From assembly GCF_014678725.1 (NCBI RefSeq), contig NZ_CP061497.1, positions 62,001 through 126,000 on the forward strand: a DNA stretch of 64,000 bases, read 5' to 3'. The notes below the pieces were generated by a model that saw only the letters and a program-made list of their open reading frames with translations, made no database searches and had not been told where the DNA came from. Below are positions 24,079 to 33,033 of this stretch, piece by piece (the stretch's first letter is position 1; the number at the start of each line of letters is the position of its first letter). Position numbers and translations under genes: made by a program. The DNA is from Thermomonas sp. XSG. Lineage in GTDB: Bacteria; Pseudomonadota; Gammaproteobacteria; Xanthomonadales; Xanthomonadaceae.

Positions 24079-25325
24079 ACGCCATCGTCCAGACCGCACC
24101 CGCCAGCGCATTCGGCGCCTTCGACAAGTTCCTGCGCCAGCGCGTGCTGCAGCGTCTGTCCGCGCTGGGCCACGGCCACCTGCTGGTCAACGACGCGCTG
24201 GGCAGCGCCGAGTTCGGTCGCGCCGGCGATGGCCCCGCGGTCGTCCTCGATGTGCTGGACCCGGGCTTCTACCGGGCTTTGGCCGGCAACGGCAGCGTCG
24301 GTGCTGGCGAGGCCTACATGGACGGTCAGTGGCGGTGCAGCGACCTGGTCGCACTGGTGCAGCTGCTGGTGCGCAACCGCGACCTGCTGGACGGTATGGA
24401 AACCGGCAGCGCCCGGCTGGGCGGGCTGGCGATGCAGGCACTGCACGCCCTGCGCCGCAACACCCGCGCCGGCAGCCGGCGCAACATCGCCGCGCACTAC
24501 GACCTCGGCAACGACTTCTTCCGCCTGTTCCTGTCCGCGGACCTGATGTATTCCTCGGCGTACTGGGCGGGTGACGACGACACGCTGGAAGCGGCCTCCA
24601 CCCGCAAGCTGGATGTGATCTGCCGCAAGCTGGCGCTGAACCCCGGCGACCATGTGGTGGAGATCGGCACCGGCTGGGGCGGCTTCGCCCTGCATGCCGC
24701 CCGGCACTACGGCTGCCGCGTCACCACCACCACCATCTCGCGCGAGCAGCACGACCTCGCCGCGGCGCGGATCCAGCAGGCCGGTCTGGGCGAACGCGTG
24801 ACCCTGCTGCAGTCCGACTATCGCGACCTTGATGGCCAGTACGACAAGCTGGTGTCGATCGAGATGATCGAGGCGGTGGGCGCGGACTTCCAGGACAGCT
24901 ACTTCTCTCAGATCGGCCGGCTGTTGAAGCCGGAGGGACTGGCGCTGGTGCAGGCCATCACCATCGAGGACCATCGCTACGAGCAGGCGTTGAAGTCAGT
25001 GGACTTCATCAAGCGCCACGTGTTCCCCGGCTGTTTCATTCCCTCGGTCAGCGCGATGCTGGCGTCGAAGACCCGCAGCAGTGACCTGGCGCTGGTCGCG
25101 CTGGAGGATTTCGGCCTGTCCTATGCGCGCACCCTGCATGCCTGGCGCGAACGCTTCCTCGCGCAGCTGGCGGCGGTGCGGGCGCAGGGCTTCGACGAGC
25201 GCTTCATCCGCATGTGGGAGTTCTACCTCGCCTATTGCGAAGGCGGCTTCCGCGAGCGTGCCATCGGCGTGTCGCACCTGCTGATGGCCAGGCCGGGCTG
25301 GCGTCCGCTGGAGCACGGCGCATGA
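24075..25325 (+). CDS. cfa: Cyclopropane-fatty-acyl-phospholipid synthase family methyltransferase (TTG start)
   Basis: A 416-residue SAM-dependent enzyme acting on unsaturated acyl chains of phospholipids. [15 protein letters not shown] and MYSSAYW are Cfa hallmarks; the SAM loop is [10 protein letters not shown] near 197. EMIEAVG and FIKRHVFPG follow as in Cfa. The start is TTG at 24075, with AGGAGG 6 nt upstream and TTGA overlap with DUF1365; no ATG fits. It may make cyclopropane, or methylated precursors of furan fatty acids. It is the first of two such enzymes in the operon. Confidence 0.88.
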   Translation: MNAIVQTAPASAFGAFDKFLRQRVLQRLSALGHGHLLVNDALGSAEFGRAGDGPAVVLDVLDPGFYRALAGNGSVGAGEAYMDGQWRCSDLVALVQLLVRNRDLLDGMETGSARLGGLAMQALHALRRNTRAGSRRNIAAHYDLGNDFFRLFLSADLMYSSAYWAGDDDTLEAASTRKLDVICRKLALNPGDHVVEIGTGWGGFALHAARHYGCRVTTTTISREQHDLAAARIQQAGLGERVTLLQSDYRDLDGQYDKLVSIEMIEAVGADFQDSYFSQIGRLLKPEGLALVQAITIEDHRYEQALKSVDFIKRHVFPGCFIPSVSAMLASKTRSSDLALVALEDFGLSYARTLHAWRERFLAQLAAVRAQGFDERFIRMWEFYLAYCEGGFRERAIGVSHLLMARPGWRPLEHGA

Positions 25326-25855
25326 CCTTCTGGCTGACCCTGCTGGGCTATCAGGCCACCTGGTTCGCGGCGGTGATCGGCGCCGGCCAGGGCCTGTGGT
25401 GGCCGGGCGCCGCCGCCGCCGGGCTGTTCGCGCTGTGGCGACTGTCGGTGTCGCCGCACCGGTTGCTGGAGGCGCGGCTGGTGCTGGTGGCGCTGGCCGT
25501 CGGCCTGGTGCTGGAAAACCTGTGGGTGCGCAGCGGGTTGCTCGACTACGCCGCGGCCTGGCCGTGGGCGGGTTCGCCGGCGTGGATCCTGGCCCTGTGG
25601 TGGGCATTCGCGCTGGCCATCGTGCCGCTGCTGGGCTACCTGCACCGGCGCCTGCTGCTGGCGGCGCTGTTCGGTGCGATCGGCGGCCCGCTGGCCTACC
25701 TTGGCGCCGCGCGCGGCTGGGACGTGGTGCAGTTCGCCAGCCCGCAGTGGCACAGCCTGCTGGCGCTGGCCGCCGGCTGGGCGCTGGCGATGCCCCTGCT
25801 GGCGTGGCTGGCCCGGCGCGGCCTGCAACAGAGTCCCCAGGGAGGTGCCGCATGA
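25322..25855 (+). CDS. DUF2878 membrane protein
   Basis: A 177-residue protein with about five hydrophobic helices and little else, matching the DUF2878 type found in the same Cfa/DUF1365 clusters. SGLLDYAAAWPWAGSPAWILALWW, read in pieces, is a typical loop-helix. No catalytic motif is visible. ATGA overlaps on both sides show tight coupling with cfa and the DUF1295 gene. Confidence 0.75.
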   Translation: MTFWLTLLGYQATWFAAVIGAGQGLWWPGAAAAGLFALWRLSVSPHRLLEARLVLVALAVGLVLENLWVRSGLLDYAAAWPWAGSPAWILALWWAFALAIVPLLGYLHRRLLLAALFGAIGGPLAYLGAARGWDVVQFASPQWHSLLALAAGWALAMPLLAWLARRGLQQSPQGGAA

Positions 25856-26625
25856 GTCCCATCCAGCAACTGCCGTGGATCTGGCTGCTGGCCGCGTTGC
25901 TGATGGTGCTGGGCTGGCTGTGGCAGCGAAGGCGCGACAACGCCGGCATCGTCGACGTGCTGTGGTCCGCCGGTCTTGCCGGTGCGGCGCTACTGCTGGC
26001 GCTGTCCGGCACTGGCGCGACCGGCGCGCGCCTGCTGGTGGGCGTGCTGGCCACCGCGTGGGCGTTGCGGCTGGCCCTGCACCTGTGGGCGCGCGTGCGC
26101 AGCGAACCGGAGGACGGCCGCTACCGCGCACTGCGCGAACACTGGCAGGGAAGCCAGCTGAAATTCTTCGGCTTCTTCCAGTTCCAGGCGCTGCTGGTGG
26201 TGCTGTTCTCGCTGCCGCTGGCCGCGGTGGCCGGGCATCCTGCGCCCGCGCCCTGGCAGCTGGCCGTGGCTGCCGCGATCTGGCTGGTCTCGGTCGGCGG
26301 CGAATCGCTGGCGGACGCCCAGCTGGCGCGCTTCCGCGCCGACCCGGCCAACCGCGGCAAGACCTGTCGCAGCGGGCTGTGGCGGTATTCGCGCCATCCG
26401 AACTACTTCTTCGAATGGCTGCACTGGTGCGCGTACGCGGTCGCCGCCATCGGCGCGCCGCTGGCGTGGCTGGGCTGGCTGGGGCCGGTGGTGATGTACC
26501 TGTTCCTGCGCTACATCAGCGGCATCCCCTTCACCGAACAGCAGGCCCTGCGCAGCCGCGGCGACGACTACCGCGAGTACCAGCGCACCACCCCGATGCT
26601 GTTCCCGTGGTTCCCGAAATCCTGA
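25852..26625 (+). CDS. DUF1295 membrane protein (steroid-reductase / isoprenylcysteine-methyltransferase-like)
   Basis: A 257-residue polytopic membrane protein. The C-terminal block SGLWRYSRHPNYFFEWLHW followed by GIPFTEQQALRSRGDDY is the DUF1295/ICMT-like active region that binds NADPH or SAM in relatives. It may reduce or methylate a membrane-lipid intermediate. ATGA overlap with DUF2878; a 22-bp gap with GGAG precedes the next methyltransferase. Confidence 0.82.
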   Translation: MSPIQQLPWIWLLAALLMVLGWLWQRRRDNAGIVDVLWSAGLAGAALLLALSGTGATGARLLVGVLATAWALRLALHLWARVRSEPEDGRYRALREHWQGSQLKFFGFFQFQALLVVLFSLPLAAVAGHPAPAPWQLAVAAAIWLVSVGGESLADAQLARFRADPANRGKTCRSGLWRYSRHPNYFFEWLHWCAYAVAAIGAPLAWLGWLGPVVMYLFLRYISGIPFTEQQALRSRGDDYREYQRTTPMLFPWFPKS

Positions 26626-26647
26626 CCTAGCAACAAGGAGCGCGCGC

Positions 26648-27727
26648 ATGACCACCGCCACCCTGGACGGCAACGAACTCTCCCGCGACCGAGCCGCGCC
26701 CGGCCTGCTGGGGCTGGCCGAGCGCGGCCTGCTGCCCGACGCCGCCATCCGCGCCGGCATCCGCCGGTTGTGCGCGCAGCGCCTCGAGGACGAGCGCGCT
26801 GGCGGCGTCGAGCTCCAGTCGCTGCGCCAGCAGGAGCTGCTGGAGCTGCTGCGGCAGAGCCCCGTCGCCATCGAGACGGACGCCGCCAACGCCCAGCACT
26901 ACGAGCTGCCGCCGGCGTTCTTCTCCCATTGCCTGGGCCCGCGCCTGAAGTACTCCAGCTGCTACTACCCGCGCGGCAACGAGACCCTGGCCGAGGCGGA
27001 GGAAGCGATGCTGGCGCTGTACTGCGAGCGCGCCGGGCTGGCCGACGGCCAGGACATCCTGGAGCTGGGCTGCGGCTGGGGCTCGCTGACGCTGTGGATG
27101 GCGGAGCACTACCCGAACGCGCGCATCACCGCGGTGTCCAACTCCAACGGCCAGCGCGGTTTCATCGAAGCGCGCTGCCGCGAGCGCGGCCTGACCAACG
27201 TGCAGGTGCTGACCCGCGACGTGAACACCCTCGCCCTGCCCGCCGCCGGCTTCGATCGCTGCGTTTCGGTGGAGATGTTCGAGCACATGCGCAACTACGA
27301 CAGCCTGCTGGGCCGTATCGGCAGCTGGCTGCGCCCGGGTGGCCGGCTGTTCGTGCACATCTTCGTCCACCGCACCCTGCTGTACCCGTTCGAGACGCAG
27401 GGCGAGGACAACTGGATGGGCCGGCATTTCTTCACCGGCGGCCTGATGCCGGCGGCCGACACCCTGCTGCATTTCCAAGGCGCGCTGGCGATCCGCCAGC
27501 AGTGGCTACTGGAGGGCAGCCACTACGAGAAGACCGCCAACCACTGGCTGCAACAGCAGGACGCGCATCGCGATAAGGTGATGGCGATCCTGCGCGAAGC
27601 TTATGGCGACGCCGCCGGCCTGTGGTTCCAGCGCTGGCGCATGTTCTGGATGGCCTGCGCCGAGCTGTTCGGCTACGCCGACGGCCAGGAGTGGATGGTG
27701 TCGCACTACCTGTTTGAGCGTCCCTGA
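26648..27727 (+). CDS. Second Cfa-like SAM-dependent methyltransferase
   Basis: A 359-residue methyltransferase related to, but distinct from, the Cfa at 24075. QHYELPPAFFSHCLGPRLKYSSCYY replaces the classical AxHYDxGNDFF segment; the SAM loop is LELGCGWGSLTLW, followed by AVSNSNGQRGFIE and SVEMFEHM. It lacks the N-terminal Cfa domain. It could methylate the same acyl chain at a second step. GGAG lies 9 nt upstream of the ATG. Confidence 0.82.
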   Translation: MTTATLDGNELSRDRAAPGLLGLAERGLLPDAAIRAGIRRLCAQRLEDERAGGVELQSLRQQELLELLRQSPVAIETDAANAQHYELPPAFFSHCLGPRLKYSSCYYPRGNETLAEAEEAMLALYCERAGLADGQDILELGCGWGSLTLWMAEHYPNARITAVSNSNGQRGFIEARCRERGLTNVQVLTRDVNTLALPAAGFDRCVSVEMFEHMRNYDSLLGRIGSWLRPGGRLFVHIFVHRTLLYPFETQGEDNWMGRHFFTGGLMPAADTLLHFQGALAIRQQWLLEGSHYEKTANHWLQQQDAHRDKVMAILREAYGDAAGLWFQRWRMFWMACAELFGYADGQEWMVSHYLFERP

Positions 27728-27740
27728 CCGGAGTACCACC

Positions 27741-28298
27741 ATGCGCCTGCGACTGCCTGCACGACAGTGGTGGTTATCGGCCGCGCTGCTGTTCATCGGC
27801 AGCGTGGCCGCCAACCTGCCCGCCATCCGCCCGGTCGCGCACGTGGACCTGGCCCGCTTCATGGGTACCTGGTACCTGGTGGGCGGCATCCCCACCCGCT
27901 ATGAACGCGATGCGTGGAATGCAGTGGAAACCTACACGCTGCGTCGCGACGGCAGCATCCGCACCACCCTGACCTTCAACCATGGCCGCGCCGACGGCCC
28001 GCGCAAGCACATCGAGGCGCCGGCACGGGTGCGCCCCGGCACCGGTAACGCGGTCTGGGACGTGCGCGTGTTCGGGCCGATGAAGGCGCAGTACGTGGTG
28101 GCCTGGCTGCGCGACGACTACAGCCTGATGGTGGTGGCCCGCGATGCCCGCGACTATGCGTGGGTGTTCGCGCGCTCGCCCGACGTGGCGGACGCGGAGC
28201 TGGAACGCGCGCGCCAGCGCCTGCGCGGACTGGGCTACGATCTGTCGAAGTGGCGGACGGTGCCGCATTCCGCCACCACTTTCGCGGACAACCGCTGA
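27741..28298 (+). CDS. Lipocalin family protein, last gene of the lipid operon
   Basis: A 185-residue lipocalin, paralogue of the one at 15858. The signature ARFMGTWYLVGGIPTRYE is followed by PGTGNAVWDV and YAWVFARSP. A hydrophobic N-terminus (WWLSAALLFIGSVAANLP) acts as signal peptide or anchor but has no lipobox cysteine, so it is probably periplasmic or inner-membrane tethered. A role in carrying the lipids made by this operon is inferred. It ends 25 bp before a convergent gene. Confidence 0.82.
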   Translation: MRLRLPARQWWLSAALLFIGSVAANLPAIRPVAHVDLARFMGTWYLVGGIPTRYERDAWNAVETYTLRRDGSIRTTLTFNHGRADGPRKHIEAPARVRPGTGNAVWDVRVFGPMKAQYVVAWLRDDYSLMVVARDARDYAWVFARSPDVADAELERARQRLRGLGYDLSKWRTVPHSATTFADNR

Positions 28299-28322
28299 CG
28301 GCGGCAGGCATCCCGCGCCAGC

Positions 28323-28724
28323 TCAGTAACCCCCGCAGACTGCGCGCACCTGTGTATCCAGTGCGCTGAGCTGGTGATAGCTGCGCTTCAGGCCGAGGCG
28401 CTGCAGCGATGCCTCGCGCTTGGCCTTGCCTGCCCGGCAGCGCTGGCTGGCGGTGGATGCGCTGCCCACGCGCAGGATGCGATTGCCGCCGCTGCCGTTC
28501 GCGTAGCGACGCGGCTGCCGTCGCGTTACCTCGGGGACTACCCCGGAACGCGCCACCACCGGTTCTGCCCGGTACTCCACCACCCGGTCCAGCCGCTGCC
28601 GTGCCGCGCAGGGTTGCGACTGGTAGCTCACCGCGCCGTCGCGGCCGAGGCAGCGGTACAGGCTCTCCGCATGCGCGTGCGGCAGCAGGACACAGAGCAG
28701 GCCGATCAGCAGCAGCGGTCGCAT
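28323..28724 (-). CDS. Secreted DUF4124-like protein
   Basis: A 133-residue exported protein of unknown function. A signal peptide (RPLLLIGLLCVLLPHAHA) is followed by SLYRCLGRDGAVSYQSQPC, the usual opening of DUF4124 proteins (a small beta-sheet with two cysteines). The C-terminal part is basic, with QRCRAGKAKREASLQRLG and a last cysteine. The start at 28724 is the only one giving a signal peptide. It stands alone between the lipid operon and cueR. Confidence 0.65.
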   Translation of the reverse strand: MRPLLLIGLLCVLLPHAHAESLYRCLGRDGAVSYQSQPCAARQRLDRVVEYRAEPVVARSGVVPEVTRRQPRRYANGSGGNRILRVGSASTASQRCRAGKAKREASLQRLGLKRSYHQLSALDTQVRAVCGGY

Positions 28725-28879
28725 GGCGTGGCTCCACGGGGCGATGCGGGCAGCCTCCTGCAATCGCACTGACGGGCCAATCGCCGGAGGGCGCGCGCAC
28801 GGGTCGGGGAATGCCGCATCCCGGCGACGGACTTCCCGCTTGCCTACGGCGGTCCGCGTCGCCGTGCCAGCGCCATCTG

Positions 28880-29320
28880 TCAGGACGCCAGATCGTCCAG
28901 GATCGGACAGGTCGGCCGGCCATCGCCGTGGCAGCGCCGCGCCAGGGTTTCCAGCGTGCGCTGCATCGCCTGCAGTTCGCGGATCTTCTCGCCCAGCTCG
29001 GCGGCGTGCGCGCGTGCCAGCTGCTTGACCTCGGCACTGGCGCGCTGCGGGTCGTCCCACAACGCCAGCAGCGCTTCGATCTGCTTGATCGCAAACCCCA
29101 GCGAGCGCGCGCGCTTGATGAAGCGCAGCCGGTGCAGGTCGGCTTCGTTGTACAGGCGGTAGTTGGCGAAGGTGCGCGCAGCCGGCGCGATCAGTCCGAT
29201 GCTTTCGTAGTGGCGGATCATCTTCGCCGACACGCCGGTGAGCGCCGCGGCCTGGCCGATGTTGTGCAGGCCCGCCTCCAGCGCGTCGGCCAGTTCCGGG
29301 CGGATGGTCGTGGATGCCAT
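28880..29320 (-). CDS. cueR: Cu(I)-responsive MerR-family activator CueR
   Basis: A 146-residue MerR regulator. The helix-turn-helix shows IGQAAALTGVSAKMIRHYES and the wing RTFANYRLYNEADL. The metal-binding loop has Cys130 and Cys138 (CHGDGRPTC, C-x7-C), the CueR/HmrR arrangement selective for Cu(I). It should activate the two 19-bp-spaced promoters between copA and copZ. It lies 17 bp after copA on the same strand and is probably co-transcribed. Confidence 0.92.
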   Translation of the reverse strand: MASTTIRPELADALEAGLHNIGQAAALTGVSAKMIRHYESIGLIAPAARTFANYRLYNEADLHRLRFIKRARSLGFAIKQIEALLALWDDPQRASAEVKQLARAHAAELGEKIRELQAMQRTLETLARRCHGDGRPTCPILDDLAS

Positions 29321-29337
29321 GTCGTTCTCCTTGCGGA

Positions 29338-31725
29338 TCAGTCGCGCGCCCGCGGCGACCAGCGCCGCAGCAGCAGGGCATTGCCCACCACACTGACGCT
29401 GGACAGCGCCATCGCAGCGCCGGCGATCACCGGGTCCAGCAGGCCCAACGCCGCAAGCGGGATGCCGATGACGTTGTAGATGAAGGCCCAGAACAGGTTC
29501 TGGTGGATCTTGCGCACGCTGCGGCGGGAGATGTCGATGGCGTCGGCCACCAGCCGTGGGTCCGGCCGCATCAGGGTGATGCCGGCGGCGTGCATCGCCA
29601 CGTCGGTGCCGCTGCCCATCGCGAACCCCACCGTGGCCGCGGCCAGCGCCGGCGCATCGTTGAGCCCGTCGCCCACCATGCCCACCGGGCCCTGCGCCGC
29701 GAGTGCGCGGATCGCCTCCACCTTGTCGGCCGGCAGCAGTTCGGCGCGCACCTCGTCGTCGGCCAGCCCCAATTGGGCCCCCACCGCGCGGGCGGCGGCG
29801 CGGTTGTCGCCGGACAGCATCAGCGGGCGGATGCCCATCGCGTGCAGGGCCTTGATCGCTTCCGCCGACTGCGGCCGCACTGCGTCACCGAAGGCCAGCA
29901 GGCCCAGCAGGCGCCAGCCCGCATCGGTTTCCCGAGCCAGCCACGACTGCGTCTGCCCGGCGTTCGATGCCGCATCCGTCTGCGCCTGTGCGGGCGACAG
30001 GTCGATGCCCAGCTCGCCCATCCAGCGGGCATGCCCCAGCACCACGCGGAACCGCCCCGCCCTGCCTTCGACGCCGCGACCGGTGACCGCCGCAATGTCG
30101 GTGACTTCGGCCGTCGCGATGCCGCGTTCGCGTGCGGCCGCAAGCACAGCCTTTGCCAGCGGATGTTCGCTGCCCTGCTGCAGGCCCGCGGCCAGCGCCA
30201 GCAGCGCCTTCTCGTCACCATCCAGCGCGTGCAGCTGCATCAGCGCGGGCTTGCCCATGGTCAACGTACCGGTCTTGTCGAAGGCCACGCTGCGCAGCTG
30301 GCGCGTGGTTTCCAGCGCTTCCACGTCCTTCACCAGGATGCCGGCACGTGCGGCCACGCCGGTGCCGGCCATTACCGCGGCCGGCGTGGCCAGCCCCAGC
30401 GCGCACGGGCAGGCGATCACCAGCACCGCGACCGCGTTGAGCAGCGCCTGCGCCCAGTCGCCCTTGGCAAAGCCCCAGCCCAGCAAGGTGAGCAGCGCGA
30501 TGGCGATGACCACCGGCACGAATACCGCGCTGACCCGGTCCACGATGCGCTGGATCGGCGCCTTCTTCGCCTGTGCGTCCTCCACCAGTCGCACGATATG
30601 CGCCAGCACCGATTCGGTACCCACCGCGGTGGTGCGCACCAGCAGCCGGCCCTCGCCGTTCACGGCGCCGCCGGTGACCGCATCGCCGGGTGCCTTCGGC
30701 ACCGGCAGCGACTCGCCGGTGAGCAGGGATTCGTCGCCGTGGCTGCGACCTTCCATCACCACGCCGTCCACCGGCACGCGCTCGCCGGGACGGATCACCA
30801 CCAAGTCGTCCACCACGACTTCGGCCAGCGCCAATTCCACCTCCGCGCCATCGCGCAGCACCCGCGCGGTGGCTGGCCGCAGCGCCTGCAGGGCGCGGAT
30901 GGCGTCGCTGGCCTGGCGCTTGGCGCGCGCCTCCAGCCACTTGCCCAGCAGGATCAGGGTGATGACCACCGCCGAGGATTCGAAATACAGCGGCGGCGCG
31001 TGGTGGCCGGACGCGGGCGCCAGCAGGTGGAACACGCTCAGGCCGTAGGCCGCGCTGGTACCCAGCGCCACCAGCTGGTCCATGTTGCCGCTGCGCGCCC
31101 GCAGCGCGGCGAAGCCGGCGCGGTAGAAGCGCGCGCCCAGCCAGAACTGCACCGGCGTGGCCAGCAGCCACTGCACCCAGCCCGGCAACTGCCAGTGCAC
31201 CCCCAGCGCCATCAGCAGCATCGGCAATACCAGCGGCAGCGACAGCGCCGCGGCCAGCAGCACATGCCGCAACTCTTTCGACATACCGGTTGCCGGCGCG
31301 GCCTGCGTCGCCTCCTCGCGCACCCGGTAGCCGGCCTTCACCACCGCGGCCTGCAACGCCGACACCGGGGTGCTGGCCAGGTGCCGCACCTGCGCGGTTT
31401 CGGTGGCGAGGTTCACGCTGGCGGACAGCACGCCCGGCACCTTGCCCAACGCCTTTTCCACCCGGCCCACGCAGGACGCGCAGGTCATGCCCTCGATGGC
31501 CAGGTGCGTCTCATCGGCGGCCACGCCGTAGCCGGCGCGCTCCACCGCCTGCACCAGCTGCGCCAGCGGCAGGCCTGGTGCGCTCACCGAGGCCACCTCG
31601 GTGGCCAGGTTCACCGACGCCTCTTCCACCCCGTCCAGCTTGCGCAGCGCCTTCTCCACCCGGCCCGCGCAGCTGGCGCAGGTCATCCCGGTGATGCCCA
31701 GCTGGATTGTGGAGTCGGTAGTCAT
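29338..31725 (-). CDS. copA: Copper-exporting P1B-type ATPase CopA
   Basis: A 795-residue Cu(I)-translocating ATPase. Two N-terminal heavy-metal domains have GMTCASC at 14-19 and again at 80-85. Transmembrane CPC (IACPCALGL) marks the ion path, and [13 protein letters not shown], the SEHPLA nucleotide motif and GDGLNDAP complete the catalytic machinery. Start ATG at 31725 follows GAGG. It pumps cytosolic copper out; CopZ delivers it. The operator at 31763-31786 lies directly upstream. Confidence 0.95.
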   Translation of the reverse strand: MTTDSTIQLGITGMTCASCAGRVEKALRKLDGVEEASVNLATEVASVSAPGLPLAQLVQAVERAGYGVAADETHLAIEGMTCASCVGRVEKALGKVPGVLSASVNLATETAQVRHLASTPVSALQAAVVKAGYRVREEATQAAPATGMSKELRHVLLAAALSLPLVLPMLLMALGVHWQLPGWVQWLLATPVQFWLGARFYRAGFAALRARSGNMDQLVALGTSAAYGLSVFHLLAPASGHHAPPLYFESSAVVITLILLGKWLEARAKRQASDAIRALQALRPATARVLRDGAEVELALAEVVVDDLVVIRPGERVPVDGVVMEGRSHGDESLLTGESLPVPKAPGDAVTGGAVNGEGRLLVRTTAVGTESVLAHIVRLVEDAQAKKAPIQRIVDRVSAVFVPVVIAIALLTLLGWGFAKGDWAQALLNAVAVLVIACPCALGLATPAAVMAGTGVAARAGILVKDVEALETTRQLRSVAFDKTGTLTMGKPALMQLHALDGDEKALLALAAGLQQGSEHPLAKAVLAAARERGIATAEVTDIAAVTGRGVEGRAGRFRVVLGHARWMGELGIDLSPAQAQTDAASNAGQTQSWLARETDAGWRLLGLLAFGDAVRPQSAEAIKALHAMGIRPLMLSGDNRAAARAVGAQLGLADDEVRAELLPADKVEAIRALAAQGPVGMVGDGLNDAPALAAATVGFAMGSGTDVAMHAAGITLMRPDPRLVADAIDISRRSVRKIHQNLFWAFIYNVIGIPLAALGLLDPVIAGAAMALSSVSVVGNALLLRRWSPRARD

Positions 31726-31762
31726 GACGGCCTCGCTGCGATGATGTCCGCGGCCAGCTTCC

Positions 31763-31786
31763 ACCTTCCCAACATGGGAAGGTCAA
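31763..31786 (-). promoter_or_regulatory. CueR operator/promoter of copA
   Basis: Perfect dyad ACCTTCCCA-ACA-TGGGAAGGT (31763-31783), overlapped on the minus strand by a TTGACC -35 element (31786-31781). The dyad lies in the long spacer, as in MerR-type promoters. Confidence 0.8.
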
Positions 31787-31801
31787 GCGCGCAGCCTAGG
31801 C

Positions 31802-31832
31802 TTGACCTTGCCACCGTGGCAAGGCCGACACT
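31802..31832 (+). promoter_or_regulatory. CueR operator/promoter of copZ
   Basis: TTGACC (31802-31807), dyad CCTTGCCA-CCG-TGGCAAGG (31806-31824), and a GACACT -10-like element (31827-31832) at exactly 19-bp spacing, the over-long spacing of MerR-type promoters. Confidence 0.8.
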
Positions 31833-31861
31833 GCCCGCATCCACCACACCGGGAGACATCC

Positions 31862-32062
31862 ATGCTGTTCAAGGTCGAAAACATGAGCTGCCAGCACTGC
31901 GTCAACGCCGTCACCCGCGCCCTGCAGGCGCTGGACCCCGCCGCGCAGGTGCGCGTGGACCTGGCCAGGGGCGAAGTGGAAGCCAGCGGCGCCTTCAGCG
32001 CCGACGCCGCCATCGCCGCGCTGGCGGAAGAGGACTACCCGGCGCAGCGCCTCGACGCCTGA
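31862..32062 (+). CDS. copZ: Copper chaperone CopZ (heavy-metal-associated domain)
   Basis: A 66-residue HMA-domain protein with the copper motif MSCQHC (Cys10, Cys13), the common MxCxxC form. It ferries Cu(I) to CopA. It is divergent from copA and carries its own CueR-type promoter 30 bp upstream. Confidence 0.9.
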   Translation: MLFKVENMSCQHCVNAVTRALQALDPAAQVRVDLARGEVEASGAFSADAAIAALAEEDYPAQRLDA

Positions 32063-32166
32063 GCCTTACGCGGGGCGCGGCCGGCAACGCCTCCCGCCCT
32101 CGCCCGCTTCATGGCCAGCACACAGTCCGCCGGCACATTGCCCGCCTGCAAAGGCAGGAGACACAG

Positions 32167-32343
32167 ATGACACCGAAGACACTGAAAACGGCATCGCTGG
32201 CAGTGGCCGCGCTTGGCCTGGCGCTGCTGGTGATGATGGTCACCACCGAAGGCGAACCGGGGGCGTTGCCGCTGGGGCTGGTGTCGGCGGGAGTTGTTGG
32301 TTATGCAACCGCGTGGCTACGTGGGCGGCGCGCGGATCAATAA
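32167..32343 (+). CDS. Small two-helix membrane protein
   Basis: A 58-residue protein with two hydrophobic stretches (SLAVAALGLALLVMMV and PLGLVSAGVVGYATAWL) separated by a short acidic loop and ended by a basic tail (RGRRADQ). GGAG precedes the ATG by 8 nt. No family is recognised. Position after copZ (104-bp gap) suggests, but does not prove, a link with copper. Confidence 0.55.
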   Translation: MTPKTLKTASLAVAALGLALLVMMVTTEGEPGALPLGLVSAGVVGYATAWLRGRRADQ

Positions 32344-32394
32344 GTCGACGCGGCCCCATCTTTCCTCAGGCATCGCGATTGGAATGACGGAAGA

Positions 32395-32751
32395 TCAACG
32401 GGCTTTGCCAGCGCGGCGGCTCTTCCCGGAACGGCGGGTGGCTCTCTCGTAGGACCACGCCACCAGCTCACGCAGGTAGTCCTCCGGTACCGAGGCCACG
32501 TCCACGATCGTGACCCAGTGGAACCGGGCCATGTAGCGGGCGGGCTTGATGCCGGGCACGTCCGTCAATTCCAGGAAGCGCTCCGGGGTGACCCGGACGC
32601 TGAAACGCCACTTCTCCGGCTCGCTGGTCTTGAAGTACGCGAACTTGCGGCCGCCGACGTAGTAAACCAGCACGTTGCTGGGCGGGTCGTACAGCTTCGA
32701 CGAAACGCTTGCGTAGCTGCTGCAGAGGGCTTTTACCGCGGCGACGTCCAT
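32395..32751 (-). CDS. MmcQ/YjbR family protein
   Basis: A 118-residue protein of the YjbR/MmcQ (double-wing, DUF419) type. Features are VKALCSSYASVSSKLYDPPSN near the start, the VYYVGGRKFAYFKTS strand pair, RVTPERFLELTDVPG and the C-terminal HWVTIVDVASVPEDYLRELVAWSY. It probably binds DNA or a small ligand; the biochemical role is unknown. A lysine/arginine tail follows. The start ATG at 32751 is taken from the domain boundary. It stands alone. Confidence 0.8.
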   Translation of the reverse strand: MDVAAVKALCSSYASVSSKLYDPPSNVLVYYVGGRKFAYFKTSEPEKWRFSVRVTPERFLELTDVPGIKPARYMARFHWVTIVDVASVPEDYLRELVAWSYERATRRSGKSRRAGKAR

Positions 32752-33033
32752 TGGATTTTCTTTGACCGATCTTGCGTTGAGGCAGGCCTCACCAAGGAGC
32801 ACCTTCGATTTTGGTATATCCCCACCCTCGCCGTCTGGTCAAGCTGAACTCCAGCGCGGGTTTGGCCCCTTGCTCCGCCCATTCGGCGGCGTGGATGTCC
32901 TTTTCGAACAGGCTCGCCGACTGGGGCTGATCGCCATCCGCCGCTCTCCCGTGTCGAAAGGCACTCCCGCCCCCGCCCCCGCCTGCCGAGAATCCAGCGT
33001 TGGCAGCACGGTCGGCGCTGCGGGGAGAGACAG

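Noticed and set aside
29314-32343. A 1009-residue plus-strand open frame over copA and copZ
   Set aside because: Antisense to copA; only its last 58 codons, with their own ribosome site, look like a gene and are reported separately.
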